Assembly: GCF_947501405.1 (NCBI RefSeq)
Contig: NZ_CANMVK010000002.1
Span: 1,178,001 to 1,242,000 of the forward strand
Length of the DNA: 64,000 nt
Reading direction: 5' to 3'
Origin: an uncultured Hoeflea sp.
GTDB lineage: Bacteria; Pseudomonadota; Alphaproteobacteria; Rhizobiales; Rhizobiaceae
Every line of letters begins with the position of its first letter. Position 1 is the first letter of the stretch. Shown in pieces: positions 17,733 to 26,615 of this stretch. The notes under the pieces are model-generated. The model searched no databases. It was given only the letters and a program-made list of their open reading frames with translations, and was not told the DNA's origin. Both the position numbers and the translations under genes were made by a program.

Positions 17733-18527
17733 ATGCAGCAATATCACGACCTTCTTCGCCTGGTTCTCGACCAGGGCGCTGACCGGGGCGACCGCACCGG
17801 CACCGGCACCCGCAGCATTTTCGGGCATCAGATGCGCTTTGACCTGGGTGCGGGCTTTCCGGCGCTGACCACCAAAAAGCTGCATCTCAGATCGATCATT
17901 CACGAACTGCTGTGGTTTTTGAAGGGCGACACCAACATCGCCTATCTTAAGGCCAACGGCGTTTCGATCTGGGATGAATGGGCCGATGAAAACGGCGATC
18001 TCGGCCCGGTCTACGGTGCGCAATGGCGGTCCTGGCCGGCCCCCGGCGGCGGCGCGATCGACCAGATCGCCAATGTTGTCGGCCAGATCCGAACCAATCC
18101 GGCCTCGCGCCGCCACATTGTTTCGGCCTGGAATCCGGCGCTGGTGGACGAGATGGCGCTGCCGCCGTGCCACTGCCTGTTCCAGTTCTATGTGGCCGAT
18201 GGCAAGCTCTCGTGCCAGCTCTACCAGCGTTCCGCCGATATCTTTCTGGGCGTGCCGTTCAACATCGCGTCCTATGCGCTGCTGACCATGATGGTGGCGC
18301 AAGTGACCGGACTTGAGCCCGGTGATTTCGTCCATACGCTGGGCGATGCGCATCTTTACACCAACCACTTCGATCAGACGCGCCTGCAGCTTTCCAGAGA
18401 GCCCCGCGCCCTGCCGGTGATGCGGATCAATCCCGATGTGACCGATCTCTTCGCCTTCACATACGATGACTTCAAACTCGAGGGCTACGATCCGCATCCG
18501 GCGATTTCCGCCCCGATCGCCGTTTGA
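17733..18527 (+). CDS. thyA: Thymidylate synthase
   Basis: 264 residues, the length of the Escherichia coli enzyme. It makes dTMP from dUMP using methylenetetrahydrofolate. The catalytic cysteine is Cys146 in [13 protein letters not shown]. Other conserved blocks are [12 protein letters not shown] (phosphate arginine), [59 protein letters not shown] and the C-terminal [14 protein letters not shown], whose last residues close over the active site. It is followed ten bases later by folA, which recycles the dihydrofolate that ThyA produces. The ribosome site is weak. Confidence 0.98.
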   Translation: MQQYHDLLRLVLDQGADRGDRTGTGTRSIFGHQMRFDLGAGFPALTTKKLHLRSIIHELLWFLKGDTNIAYLKANGVSIWDEWADENGDLGPVYGAQWRSWPAPGGGAIDQIANVVGQIRTNPASRRHIVSAWNPALVDEMALPPCHCLFQFYVADGKLSCQLYQRSADIFLGVPFNIASYALLTMMVAQVTGLEPGDFVHTLGDAHLYTNHFDQTRLQLSREPRALPVMRINPDVTDLFAFTYDDFKLEGYDPHPAISAPIAV

Positions 18528-18537
18528 AGACGCGGCG

Positions 18538-19080
18538 ATGAGCGATACGCAATCCGCTCCCAAAATCCAGATCGTCGTGGCCCGGGCCAGCAATGGCGTA
18601 ATTGGCCGTGATGGCGACATGCCCTGGCGGCTGCCGTCCGATCTCAGGCACTTCAAGGCAGTGACGCTCAACGCTCCGGTGATCATGGGCCGCAAGACCT
18701 TCCAGTCGATTGGCAGACCGTTGCCGGGCCGCGCCAACATCGTGGTGTCGCGATCGGAATTTCAGTCAAGCGGCGTCGAAACCGTCGATAGTCTTGAAGC
18801 TGCATTAGCCCGTGGTGCGGAACTTGCGCGGCAGACCGGCGCCGGCAAGGTCTCGGTGATCGGCGGCGGCGAGATTTACCGCCAGGCGCTGGAGTTTGCT
18901 GATGAGCTGCACATTACCGAAGTCGATGCCGACATCGACGGCGACACGATGTTCCCTGCGCTCGATTCGGATGTCTGGGAAAGGATCAGCACATCCGATC
19001 CGGTAAAGAGCGATAAAGACAGCCACCCGGTCCGCTTTACCCTCTGGCGGCGGCGCCAGGTGCGAATTCCGTCCGAATAA
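18538..19080 (+). CDS. folA: Dihydrofolate reductase
   Basis: 180 residues from ATG 18538; a longer frame back to 18466 overlaps thyA and is not needed. It reduces dihydrofolate to tetrahydrofolate with NADPH. Signatures: VVARASNGVIGRDGDMPWRLPSDLRHF (substrate site, acidic residue after the W), VIMGRKTFQSIGRPLPGR (NADPH site), VSVIGGGEIYRQAL and the TMFPAL ending. It follows thyA directly, so both folate steps are co-transcribed, as in other Rhizobiales. Confidence 0.97.
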   Translation: MSDTQSAPKIQIVVARASNGVIGRDGDMPWRLPSDLRHFKAVTLNAPVIMGRKTFQSIGRPLPGRANIVVSRSEFQSSGVETVDSLEAALARGAELARQTGAGKVSVIGGGEIYRQALEFADELHITEVDADIDGDTMFPALDSDVWERISTSDPVKSDKDSHPVRFTLWRRRQVRIPSE

Positions 19081-19210
19081 GCATCAATCGTCACGCCAAG
19101 GCGCAATGCCGCGTTGAAAGCCGGGGGTCGGGTACCTATAACGAGGTCAGCACGCGTTCTGCCGGATTTTGGCCGGCAGGCGCGATAACACGGTTTGAAA
19201 AGAGGTCTTG

Positions 19211-20332
19211 ATGCCCTGGAGCAATCAAAATGGAGGCGGCGGCGGCCCATGGGGCGGCGGCGGCAATGGAGGCGGCAACAACAATCAGGGGCCATGGGGC
19301 AAGGGTCCGCAGCCGCCACGCGGCGGCGGCAATCCACCCGACCTTGAGGAATTGATTCGCCGCGGCCAGGACCGCCTGCGCCAGGCTATCCCCGGCGGCG
19401 GAGGCGGCGGCGGTGCCGGTGGCGGCAAGCTGATCGTCGGTCTTGTGGCCCTTGGTCTCATCGGTCTCTGGCTCACACAGTCGATCTACACGGTCCAGCC
19501 GGATGAGCGCGGCGTTGAATTGCGCTTCGGTCAGCCCAAGGACGAAGTCTCGCAGCCGGGTCTGCACATGATTTTGTGGCCGTTGGAAACGGTCGAGATT
19601 GCGCGCATTGTCGAGCGCGAAATGAGCACCGGCGGCAGTTCGCGCACCGGCTCCAGCGACGGCCTGATGCTGTCGGGCGATCAGAACATCGTCGATGTCG
19701 AATTCAAACTGCTTTACGCGGTGTCCGATCCCAAGGCGTTCCTGTTCAATCTCGCCGCTCCGGAAGACACCCTGCGCCAGGTCGCAGAAAGCGCCATGCG
19801 TGAAGTGGTGGGCCGCAGGCCCGCGCAAGACATTTTCCGTGACAATCGTGAAGTCATCGCTGCAGAGGTCCAGACCATCATCCAGACTGTGATGGACGGA
19901 TTCCCCTCGGGCATCGAGATCAACCAGGTTTCCATCGAGGACGCGGCGCCGCCGCGTGAAGTGGCCGATGCCTTTGACGAGGTGCAGCGCGCCGAGCAGG
20001 ACGAAGACCGCTTCGTCGAGGAAGCCAACCAGTACGCCAACCAGAAGCTAGGTCAGGCCCGAGGCGAGGCCGCGCAATTGCGCGAAGAGGCCTCCGCTTA
20101 CAAGGACCGCGTCGTCAACGAGGCGACCGGTGAGGCCGGCCGCTTCCTGTCGGTGTACGAGGAATACGCCAAGGCGCCCGAAGTCACGCGCTCGCGGCTT
20201 TATCTCGAAACGCTGGAGAAGGTTCTCGGCGGGTCCGAGAAGGTCATCATTGGCCAGGATGGCGGAGGCTCGGGCGTGATTCCCTACCTGCCATTGCCTG
20301 AAATCCGCAAAAACGCTGGAGACACCAACTAA
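19211..20332 (+). CDS. hflK: FtsH protease modulator HflK
   Basis: 373 residues from ATG 19211 (GAGG site upstream; a TTG three bases earlier is also possible). A long Gly/Asn-rich N-terminal tail (residues 1-60) is followed by one membrane segment (about 70-90) and an SPFH/band-7 domain (VQPDERGVELRFGQPKDEV, GDQNIVDVEFKLLYAV, SAMREVVGR) with a coiled-coil ending. HflK and HflC form a large membrane ring that surrounds FtsH and limits its access to substrates. Its stop overlaps the hflC start by one base (TAATG), so the two are translated together. Confidence 0.96.
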   Translation: MPWSNQNGGGGGPWGGGGNGGGNNNQGPWGKGPQPPRGGGNPPDLEELIRRGQDRLRQAIPGGGGGGGAGGGKLIVGLVALGLIGLWLTQSIYTVQPDERGVELRFGQPKDEVSQPGLHMILWPLETVEIARIVEREMSTGGSSRTGSSDGLMLSGDQNIVDVEFKLLYAVSDPKAFLFNLAAPEDTLRQVAESAMREVVGRRPAQDIFRDNREVIAAEVQTIIQTVMDGFPSGIEINQVSIEDAAPPREVADAFDEVQRAEQDEDRFVEEANQYANQKLGQARGEAAQLREEASAYKDRVVNEATGEAGRFLSVYEEYAKAPEVTRSRLYLETLEKVLGGSEKVIIGQDGGGSGVIPYLPLPEIRKNAGDTN

Positions 20333-21240
20333 TGGCCAATCGTCTTCCCATTATTGGCGGTCTTCTGGCCGTTCTCATCTTCATCGTCTGGTCGTCGATC
20401 TTCGTGGTCAACGAGCGTGAACAGGCCATCGTCGTCCGCTTTGGTGAGATCCAGGACGTCAAGACCGAACCCGGCCTCTATTTCAAGCTGCCGTTTGCGT
20501 TCATCGACGCCGACACTGTGCAATATATCGAGGACCGGGCGCTGCGCTTCGACCTCGAAAACATCCGCGTGCAGGTTTCAGGCGGCAAGTTCTACGAGGT
20601 TGACGCCTTCGTGCTCTACAAGATCACTGACGCGCGGCGGTTCCGCGAAACCGTCTCGGGTGATCTGGTTTCGGCCGAATCCCGGCTCCGCACCCGTTTG
20701 AACTCGGCTCTGCGTACCGTTTACGGTCTGCGCGGCTTCGAGGCGGCGCTATCGGAGGAACGCACCTCGATGATGCGTGAAGTCCGTGACCAGTTGCGTC
20801 CGGAAGCCCAGGCTTTGGGCCTCAGGATCGACGATGTGCGTATCCGCCGCACAGACCTTACCCAGGAAGTCTCGCAACAGACCTTCGAGCGCATGAAGGC
20901 CGAACGTCTGGCTGAAGCCGAACTGATCCGTGCCCGAGGCAACGAGGCTGCGCAGCGTATCCGCGCTATTGCCGACCGTCAGGTCGTCGAGATCGTCTCG
21001 GAAGCCGCCCGCGATTCCGAGATCATCCGAGGCGAGGGCGATGGCGAACGCAACCGCATCTTCGCCGAGGCCTTCAGCCGCGACTCCGAGTTCTTCGAGT
21101 TCTACCGCTCGATGAACGCCTATGCGGAAGCGCTGTCGGATTCGGGCACCACCATGGTGTTGTCGCCGACATCGGAGTTCTTCCGCTTCTTCGGCAGTGC
21201 CGGGGGCGCGGCCGCACCCGCCGCAGCGCCGGCCAATTGA
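20332..21240 (+). CDS. hflC: FtsH protease modulator HflC
   Basis: 302 residues. An N-terminal membrane anchor (PIIGGLLAVLIFIVWSSIFVV) precedes the SPFH domain (NEREQAIVVRFGEIQDVKTEPGLYFKLPF, LEDRALRFDLENIRVQV) and a long helical region with ERMKAERLAEAELIRARGNEAAQRIRA, the coiled coil that stacks against HflK. The C-terminus is Ala/Pro-rich. It overlaps hflK by one base and is followed by a DUF2065 gene and degP, together a membrane protein quality-control operon. Confidence 0.96.
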   Translation: MANRLPIIGGLLAVLIFIVWSSIFVVNEREQAIVVRFGEIQDVKTEPGLYFKLPFAFIDADTVQYIEDRALRFDLENIRVQVSGGKFYEVDAFVLYKITDARRFRETVSGDLVSAESRLRTRLNSALRTVYGLRGFEAALSEERTSMMREVRDQLRPEAQALGLRIDDVRIRRTDLTQEVSQQTFERMKAERLAEAELIRARGNEAAQRIRAIADRQVVEIVSEAARDSEIIRGEGDGERNRIFAEAFSRDSEFFEFYRSMNAYAEALSDSGTTMVLSPTSEFFRFFGSAGGAAAPAAAPAN

Positions 21241-21281
21241 AGACATGGCCCGGTCGCCAGTGAACAGGATGTGAGCGGATT

Positions 21282-21470
21282 GTGAGCACTTTGTTTCTGG
21301 CGATCGGGCTGGTTCTTGTGGTGGAGGGGCTGGCCTATGCGCTGGCCCCTTCCTTTATCCGCCGCATGGCCGAGGAACTGCCCAAGCTCGGCGACGAGCA
21401 GTTGCGGATCTTCGGCGTTGCGGCGCTGGCGATCGGCGTCGGGCTGGTTTACCTGGCGCGGCTTTTTTGA
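21282..21470 (+). CDS. DUF2065 small membrane protein
   Basis: 62 residues starting with GTG at 21282. Two membrane helices (about 3-21 and 41-60) flank a short conserved loop (APSFIRRMAEELPKLGDEQLRIFG), the DUF2065 pattern. Homologues regularly sit beside hflKC; the inferred role is as an accessory to the FtsH-HflKC complex, but this is not shown. 41 bases after hflC and about 105 bases before degP on the same strand. Confidence 0.88.
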   Translation: MSTLFLAIGLVLVVEGLAYALAPSFIRRMAEELPKLGDEQLRIFGVAALAIGVGLVYLARLF

Positions 21471-21575
21471 GCGCCCCGGTCACAATGGCGCGAGGCGGAT
21501 GGCGCGCGCCAGAATAGCGCCATGATTGGCCATCACATCAAACGGCACATACCCGTTGTTCAAGGAGACCGCCCG

Positions 21576-23045
21576 ATGAGGAAATTCCGCTTTCGCCCGG
21601 TGAGGATGGCTTTCGCCGCAGCCATGCTGATGGCTTCGCCGATGGTGGGCGTATCCCATGCGCAAACCGCGCCGGGGCCGGCCTCTGTTGCAGATCTGGC
21701 CGAGGGGCTGCTTGATGCGGTGGTCAACATCTCCACTTCGCAAAGCGTTGATGGCGGGTCCGCGCAACCACGCATGCGCGCCCCTGACGGCTCGCCGTTT
21801 CAGGACTTTTTCGACGAGTTTTTCCGCGAGCGCGATGGCCAGGGTCCACGTAACCGCAAGGTCTCATCGCTCGGCTCTGGCTTTGTCATCGACGCCGCAG
21901 AAGGCATCATCGTTACCAACAACCATGTCATCGAGGGCGCCGATGATATCGAGGTCAATTTCGCCGACGGATCAAAGCTCAGCGCCGAACTGGTGGGCGC
22001 CGACCCGAAGACCGATCTTGCGGTGCTCAAGGTCACGCCGGTAAAACCGCTGACTGAGGCGCGTTTCGGCCAGTCCGAAGGCATGCGCATTGGTGACTGG
22101 GTGATGGCCATCGGCAACCCCTTCGGCCTCGGCGGCACCGTGACCGTCGGCATTATTTCGGCGCGCGGCCGCGACATCAACGCCGGGCCCTATGACAATT
22201 TCATCCAGACCGACGCCGCCATCAACCGCGGCAATTCCGGTGGCCCTTTGTTCAACATGAACGGCGAAGTCATCGGCATCAACACCGCAATCATTTCACC
22301 TTCCGGCGGCTCGATTGGCATCGGCTTTGCGGTACCGACCGAGCTTGCCGTCAACGTCATTGATCAGCTGCGGGAGTTCGGTGAAACCCGCCGTGGGTGG
22401 CTCGGCGTTCGCATTCAGCCGGTCACCGACGATATCGCCGAGAGCCTCGGCATGGACGAGGCTATGGGCGCGCTGGTGGCCGGTGTCATTCGCGGCGGCC
22501 CCGTGGATGATGGATCGATCGAGGCGGGTGACGTGATCATCCGCTTTGACGGCAAGGACATTGACGATATGCGCGATCTGCCGCGCGTCGTCGCGGAAAG
22601 CCCGGTCGGCAAGGCCGTCGACGTGGTGGTGATCCGCAAGGGCGAGGAGGCCACCGTCAAGGTGACACTCGGCCGGTTGGAAGACAGCGAACAATTGGCA
22701 AGTGCTGAAACCGGTGACGAGAATGCTCAGGAGCCCGTTGACGCGGCGGTGGAAATCCTCGGCATGTCGCTGGCGGAGCTAGATGCGTCGGCGCGTGAGG
22801 AGTTCGGCATTGCCGAGGATGTCGAGGGCGTCTTGATCGCCGAGGTCGATCCCGAGTCTCCGGCAGCCGACAAGCGGGTCGAGGCGGGAGATGTGATCGT
22901 TGAAATCGCTCAGGAAGTGGTGACGACCCCGCAAGAGGTCAAGGACCGGATCGCGGCACTCAAACAGGATGGCCGTCGCAATGCGCTGTTGATGTTGGCC
23001 GGCAAGACCGGCGAATTGCGCTTCGTCACGGTCCGGATGGACTAA
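21576..23045 (+). CDS. degP: Periplasmic serine protease DegP/HtrA (Do family)
   Basis: 489 residues from ATG 21576, with AAGGAG nine bases upstream. A signal peptide ends at VSHAQ (~residue 30). The trypsin-like domain has the catalytic triad His117 (TNNHV), Asp147 (KTDLAVLK) and Ser221 (INRGNSGGPL). Two PDZ domains follow (about 290-375 and 395-485; GWLGVRIQPVTD opens the first, EGVLIAEVDPESPA lies in the second). It degrades or refolds misfolded envelope proteins. A strong terminator closes the thyA-to-degP gene run. Confidence 0.96.
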   Translation: MRKFRFRPVRMAFAAAMLMASPMVGVSHAQTAPGPASVADLAEGLLDAVVNISTSQSVDGGSAQPRMRAPDGSPFQDFFDEFFRERDGQGPRNRKVSSLGSGFVIDAAEGIIVTNNHVIEGADDIEVNFADGSKLSAELVGADPKTDLAVLKVTPVKPLTEARFGQSEGMRIGDWVMAIGNPFGLGGTVTVGIISARGRDINAGPYDNFIQTDAAINRGNSGGPLFNMNGEVIGINTAIISPSGGSIGIGFAVPTELAVNVIDQLREFGETRRGWLGVRIQPVTDDIAESLGMDEAMGALVAGVIRGGPVDDGSIEAGDVIIRFDGKDIDDMRDLPRVVAESPVGKAVDVVVIRKGEEATVKVTLGRLEDSEQLASAETGDENAQEPVDAAVEILGMSLAELDASAREEFGIAEDVEGVLIAEVDPESPAADKRVEAGDVIVEIAQEVVTTPQEVKDRIAALKQDGRRNALLMLAGKTGELRFVTVRMD

Positions 23046-23067
23046 GCGGCGTTCCTTCGGAGCAAAC

Positions 23068-23095
23068 AAAAGGCGGCTGCGATGCCGCCTTTTTT
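23068..23095 (+). terminator. Rho-independent terminator after degP
   Basis: AAAAGGCGGC (23068-23077), loop TGCGAT, GCCGCC (23084-23089) and TTTTTT. It lies 22 bases after the degP stop. The symmetrical A and T runs may let it also act against the convergent GNAT transcript. Confidence 0.92.
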
Positions 23096-23137
23096 GATCC
23101 CGGTGTTGGCAATCCAGATAACTTCAGCGCTGGCGTT

Positions 23138-23704
23138 TCAGGGGCGCGGATCGCCGGCGAACATCTCGTAAAACACATGGTGTCTGAGCTGCGGATGGGT
23201 GTCGGGCACGCCGGGATGGTCGAAGTCAAGCTCGGGCCGCGCTGTCATGCCGATGCGCTGCATCACCGCGATCGACGCCTGATTGCTGTCAACCGCAAAG
23301 GCTATGATGCGGTCAAGCCCGAGCTCATCGAAACCATGGGCGAGCAGCGCCCGTGCGGCTTCGCTGGCAAGCCCATTGCCCCAGCTTTCAGGCACGTAGC
23401 GCCAGCCGATCTCGACCGCGCCGGCGGCGATGCTGTCATCGTGCAACCGCGATAGCCCGGTAAAGCCAACGGGTGTGCCGCTGTCTCTCATTTCCGCCAC
23501 CGCCCAGCCGAAGCCGACCTCGGCAGCACGCGCCCGGATCTGGTCGAGTTTCTCGTCCGCTTCCTCGCGGGTCTGCCGCCAGGGATAGAACCGCATCACC
23601 TGTTCATCGTGATTGATGCGATGGAAGAACCTCCGGTCGGCTTCCGTGTCGTGCCAGGGCCGGATCCGCAACCGCGCGGTCTCAAGGGTTCCGTCGGCTT
23701 TCAT
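23138..23704 (-). CDS. GNAT acetyltransferase, RimJ/RimL-like
   Basis: 188 residues. ETARLRIRPWHDTEADRRFF at the start and AVEIGWRYVPESWGNGLASEAARALLAHGF, which includes the acetyl-CoA pyrophosphate loop (WGNGLA), are typical of the RimJ/RimL group that acetylates N-termini or small molecules. It ends FAFAVDSNQASIAVMQRIGM, the usual GNAT helix. The start overlaps the serB stop by four bases (ATGA), so both are translated from one message. The acceptor substrate cannot be told. Confidence 0.88.
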   Translation of the reverse strand: MKADGTLETARLRIRPWHDTEADRRFFHRINHDEQVMRFYPWRQTREEADEKLDQIRARAAEVGFGWAVAEMRDSGTPVGFTGLSRLHDDSIAAGAVEIGWRYVPESWGNGLASEAARALLAHGFDELGLDRIIAFAVDSNQASIAVMQRIGMTARPELDFDHPGVPDTHPQLRHHVFYEMFAGDPRP

Positions 23705-24591
23705 GTGTGCACGAAGTCGCTTTTACGGTAGCCTTGCAGATAAAGCAGAGCCGTAAGATCGCTGTGATCGATGCGGATATCGGCCTGGGCTGCGACCGAC
23801 GGCTTGGCGTGCAGCGCCACCCCGGATCCCGCCCGGCCCAGCATGCCCAGATCATTGGCGCCGTCACCGACCGCCAGCGCATCCTCGGGATCAAGCCCAA
23901 GCCGTTGGGCGATTTCCTCCAGTGCGCCGACCTTGGCCTGCTTGCCCAGGATCGGTTCCCGCACCGTGCCGCTGAGCAGGCCATCGGCATGTTCGAGAAT
24001 GTTGGCGCGATTTTCATCAAAGCCGATCTTCGCCGAAACCATTTCGGTAAAGGCGGTGAAACCACCCGAGACCAGCGCCGTGTGCGCGCCATGGGCCCTC
24101 ATGGTGGCCACCAGCTCCTTGCCGCCCGGGGTAAGCGTGATGCGGCTCTCGATCACTTCACGGATGACGCCGACCGGCAATCCGGCAAGCAGCGCCACCC
24201 GTTCGCGCAACGCCGGCTCAAAGGCGATCTCGCCATTCATGGCCCGGGCGGTGATTTCGGAGACCTTGTCCTTGAGCCCGACTTCGGCCGCCAGCTCGTC
24301 AATGCACTCCTGGCCGATCATGGTCGAATCCATATCGGCAATCAGGATCTTCTTGCGGCGGTCCTCGGCAATCTGCACCGCCATGTCGACGGGCGCGGCG
24401 CCAATTACTGTCGCAAGCGCGGTCTTCACTGCGTCCGGATCGGCGTCGTCCCTGAGCACGATGTCGCAGGCGATCCCGTCGGCCAGCCAGTAAAGACCCG
24501 CCCCCGAAACCGCATCGAAGGCGGCTTCGCCGAGCGCTGGCGTCAGCACCGGATTTGACGGATTGGCGATAAGCGTGGCAACGAGGGCCAT
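23701..24591 (-). CDS. serB: Phosphoserine phosphatase SerB
   Basis: 296 residues from the ATG at 24591, with a GGAG ten bases upstream. It removes phosphate from L-phosphoserine in the last step of serine synthesis. The HAD motif I is D86MD88STMIGQECIDELA; motif II is TALVSGGFTAF; the motif III lysine is in GKQAKVGAL; motif IV is AVGDGANDLGML. The N-terminal ~75 residues are an ACT-like regulatory region, as in other SerB proteins. The gene is divergent from miaA, and the two start codons share the palindrome CATG. Confidence 0.96.
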   Translation of the reverse strand: MALVATLIANPSNPVLTPALGEAAFDAVSGAGLYWLADGIACDIVLRDDADPDAVKTALATVIGAAPVDMAVQIAEDRRKKILIADMDSTMIGQECIDELAAEVGLKDKVSEITARAMNGEIAFEPALRERVALLAGLPVGVIREVIESRITLTPGGKELVATMRAHGAHTALVSGGFTAFTEMVSAKIGFDENRANILEHADGLLSGTVREPILGKQAKVGALEEIAQRLGLDPEDALAVGDGANDLGMLGRAGSGVALHAKPSVAAQADIRIDHSDLTALLYLQGYRKSDFVHT

Positions 24592-25489
24592 GTTCAATAA
24601 TCTCCGGCGACAGGATATCTCGGCGCTTCTGATAGCCGGGCCAACGGCGAGCGGCAAGTCCGCGCTGGCGCTCGATCTGGCAAGCCAGCATGGCGGCGAA
24701 ATCGTCAACGCCGATTCCATGCAGGTCTATGACGTGCTTGACGTTCTGACCGCCCGCCCGGCTGCCGCCGATCTCGCGCAGGCTCCGCACCATCTTTATG
24801 GCCATGTCGATCCGCGCACGGCCTATTCCACGGGCCTGTGGATGGAGGAGGCCGCGCGGAAAATCGCTGATATTCAAGCCCGGGGCGCCTTGCCGATCGT
24901 GGTTGGCGGCACAGGCCTCTATTTCAGGGCGCTGACCGGCGGTTTGTCGGACATGCCGCCCATCCCCGACGAAATCCGCCAAACCTTGCGTGATCGACTG
25001 GAGACAGAGGGTGTGGCCATACTTCATGCCGAACTCGCCCGGTTGGATCCGGACATGGCGGCGCGGCTGAGGCCCGCTGATCGCCAGCGTATTTTACGTG
25101 CGCTGGAGGTGGTCAAGGCGACCGGCCGCTCGATCCAGGCATTTCAGGGCCGGGGAAAGCCCGCGGTCGTCGATCCCGACCGGACCCGGCGTATCGTGCT
25201 TGATCCGGACCGCAAGGTTTTGCATACGCGGATCAATGCGCGCTTTGAAAAAATGGTGGAAGCCGGCGCGCTTGAAGAAGTCATCCAATTGTTATCGCTT
25301 GATATTTCCCCGCAAAACCCGGCGATGAAAGCCATTGGCGTGGCACAGTTGGCCGAGTTTCTGGCCGGTCGAATGACCATGGATCACGCCATTGAGCGCG
25401 CCAGCGCGGCCACCCGGCAATATGCCAAACGCCAGCTTACCTGGTTCCGTAACCAGCTTGGTTCAGATTGGGATCGCGTTCAATCATGA
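24590..25489 (+). CDS. miaA: tRNA dimethylallyltransferase MiaA
   Basis: 299 residues from ATG 24590; TTG 24563 and GTG 24575 lie upstream in frame but are less usual. It adds dimethylallyl to A37 of tRNAs that read codons starting with U. P-loop GPTASGKS (17-24), NADSMQVYDVLDVLTARP, the VGGTGLYFRAL block and the C-terminal TRQYAKRQLTWFRN segment identify the family. The ribosome site (GAGGG, two bases before ATG) is close and weak, and the start overlaps the divergent serB start. Confidence 0.96.
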   Translation: MFNNLRRQDISALLIAGPTASGKSALALDLASQHGGEIVNADSMQVYDVLDVLTARPAAADLAQAPHHLYGHVDPRTAYSTGLWMEEAARKIADIQARGALPIVVGGTGLYFRALTGGLSDMPPIPDEIRQTLRDRLETEGVAILHAELARLDPDMAARLRPADRQRILRALEVVKATGRSIQAFQGRGKPAVVDPDRTRRIVLDPDRKVLHTRINARFEKMVEAGALEEVIQLLSLDISPQNPAMKAIGVAQLAEFLAGRMTMDHAIERASAATRQYAKRQLTWFRNQLGSDWDRVQS

Positions 25490-25598
25490 GTAGAAATTTC
25501 ATACTTCAAAGTACCATGTTTGGGGTGTGACGTTAAAGCAAAGCTAACGGGTTCGCCCTACGCTCGGGTGGATCGAATTCTGAACATCCGTTGGAACC

Positions 25599-26372
25599 AT
25601 GCGCTTTCACAAGGCAGAGCTGTTCTTCTTTTTGCTGATCGGGCTCGTCGCCCTGGGCGGAGGATTCGCATGGGCGGCATTTTCGGCCGCGACCGGCGGC
25701 ACCATTGTGGGCGGCGTTGAAACCGCGGCCAATTTCGCCTTCATGAGCACGGTTCTGTCCGGACTTTCGGTGGTGTGCGGCGTGGTTTTGATCTTCCCGA
25801 TCATGTCGCGCGGGCTGCGTGAGCGCGGCAAGCTGCAGGAAATGACTGAATCACTGTCGGTGCGATCGCAATCGCTGGAACACGCCGCCGTCACCGACAG
25901 CCTGACCGGCATGTACAATCGCCGCTATTTCGACGATGCGCTGACCGAATATCTCAATGCCTTCCGCCGCATCGAAAAGCCGATCGGCATGGCGATCCTC
26001 GATCTCGATCACTTCAAGAAGGTCAATGACACCCACGGCCATGACGTCGGTGACGAGGTGCTGCGCCAGGTGGCCGGCTGCCTGCAGGTCTACACACGCT
26101 ATCACGATGTGGTGGCGCGCCTGGGCGGCGAGGAATTCGCCATCCTGTCGCCCAACATCACCGAACAGCAATTGCACGTTCTGGCCGATCGCATCCGGCT
26201 TGCCGTGTCCCAGCTCAACGTCAAGACCGGCAATGTCACGCTTCGTGTGACCGTCAGCGTCGGTGTTGCGATCTGGGACGGCCTGGAATCCGGTGAAGAG
26301 CTCTATCGCCGCGCCGACAAGCAGCTCTATGAAGCCAAGCGCCAGGGCCGCAACCGGGTCTGCGCGGCGTAG
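25599..26372 (+). CDS. Membrane-bound diguanylate cyclase (GGDEF)
   Basis: 257 residues: two N-terminal membrane helices (about 8-30 and 46-68), a short coiled linker and a C-terminal GGDEF domain (about 95-255). The active-site motif is GGEEF (176-180), expected to be active in making c-di-GMP from two GTP. The inhibitory I-site RYHD (167-170) lies exactly five residues before it, so product inhibition is expected. The metal-binding block LDLDHFKKVNDTHGHDVGD is complete. No sensor domain beyond the membrane helices. It follows miaA by 109 bases on the same strand. Confidence 0.93.
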   Translation: MRFHKAELFFFLLIGLVALGGGFAWAAFSAATGGTIVGGVETAANFAFMSTVLSGLSVVCGVVLIFPIMSRGLRERGKLQEMTESLSVRSQSLEHAAVTDSLTGMYNRRYFDDALTEYLNAFRRIEKPIGMAILDLDHFKKVNDTHGHDVGDEVLRQVAGCLQVYTRYHDVVARLGGEEFAILSPNITEQQLHVLADRIRLAVSQLNVKTGNVTLRVTVSVGVAIWDGLESGEELYRRADKQLYEAKRQGRNRVCAA

Positions 26373-26615
26373 CACAAGCCTTTAGCCAATCTCATGCAAG
26401 GATCAATCCGCTGAGGCGGCTGATCGCCCGTGCCGGCAAAGCTGCTTAAGGCCGGATCGGCAAGACCCGCTTCGGCTGAGGGCAGGGAGCACACGGCAAC
26501 CCCGTCCGGTTAGGCAGCCGTAAGCGTGTCGGTCTGTGAGGTGGAAATCACTGGTGGGCCGCAGCCTTGCATCAAACCCGCTGGGCCATTTGGTTCCAGC
26601 CGGGCATGCGGGTCT

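Noticed and set aside
19238-19428. GGCGGC-rich repeats
   Set aside because: They encode the Gly-rich N-terminal tail normal for HflK and are not an independent repeat element.
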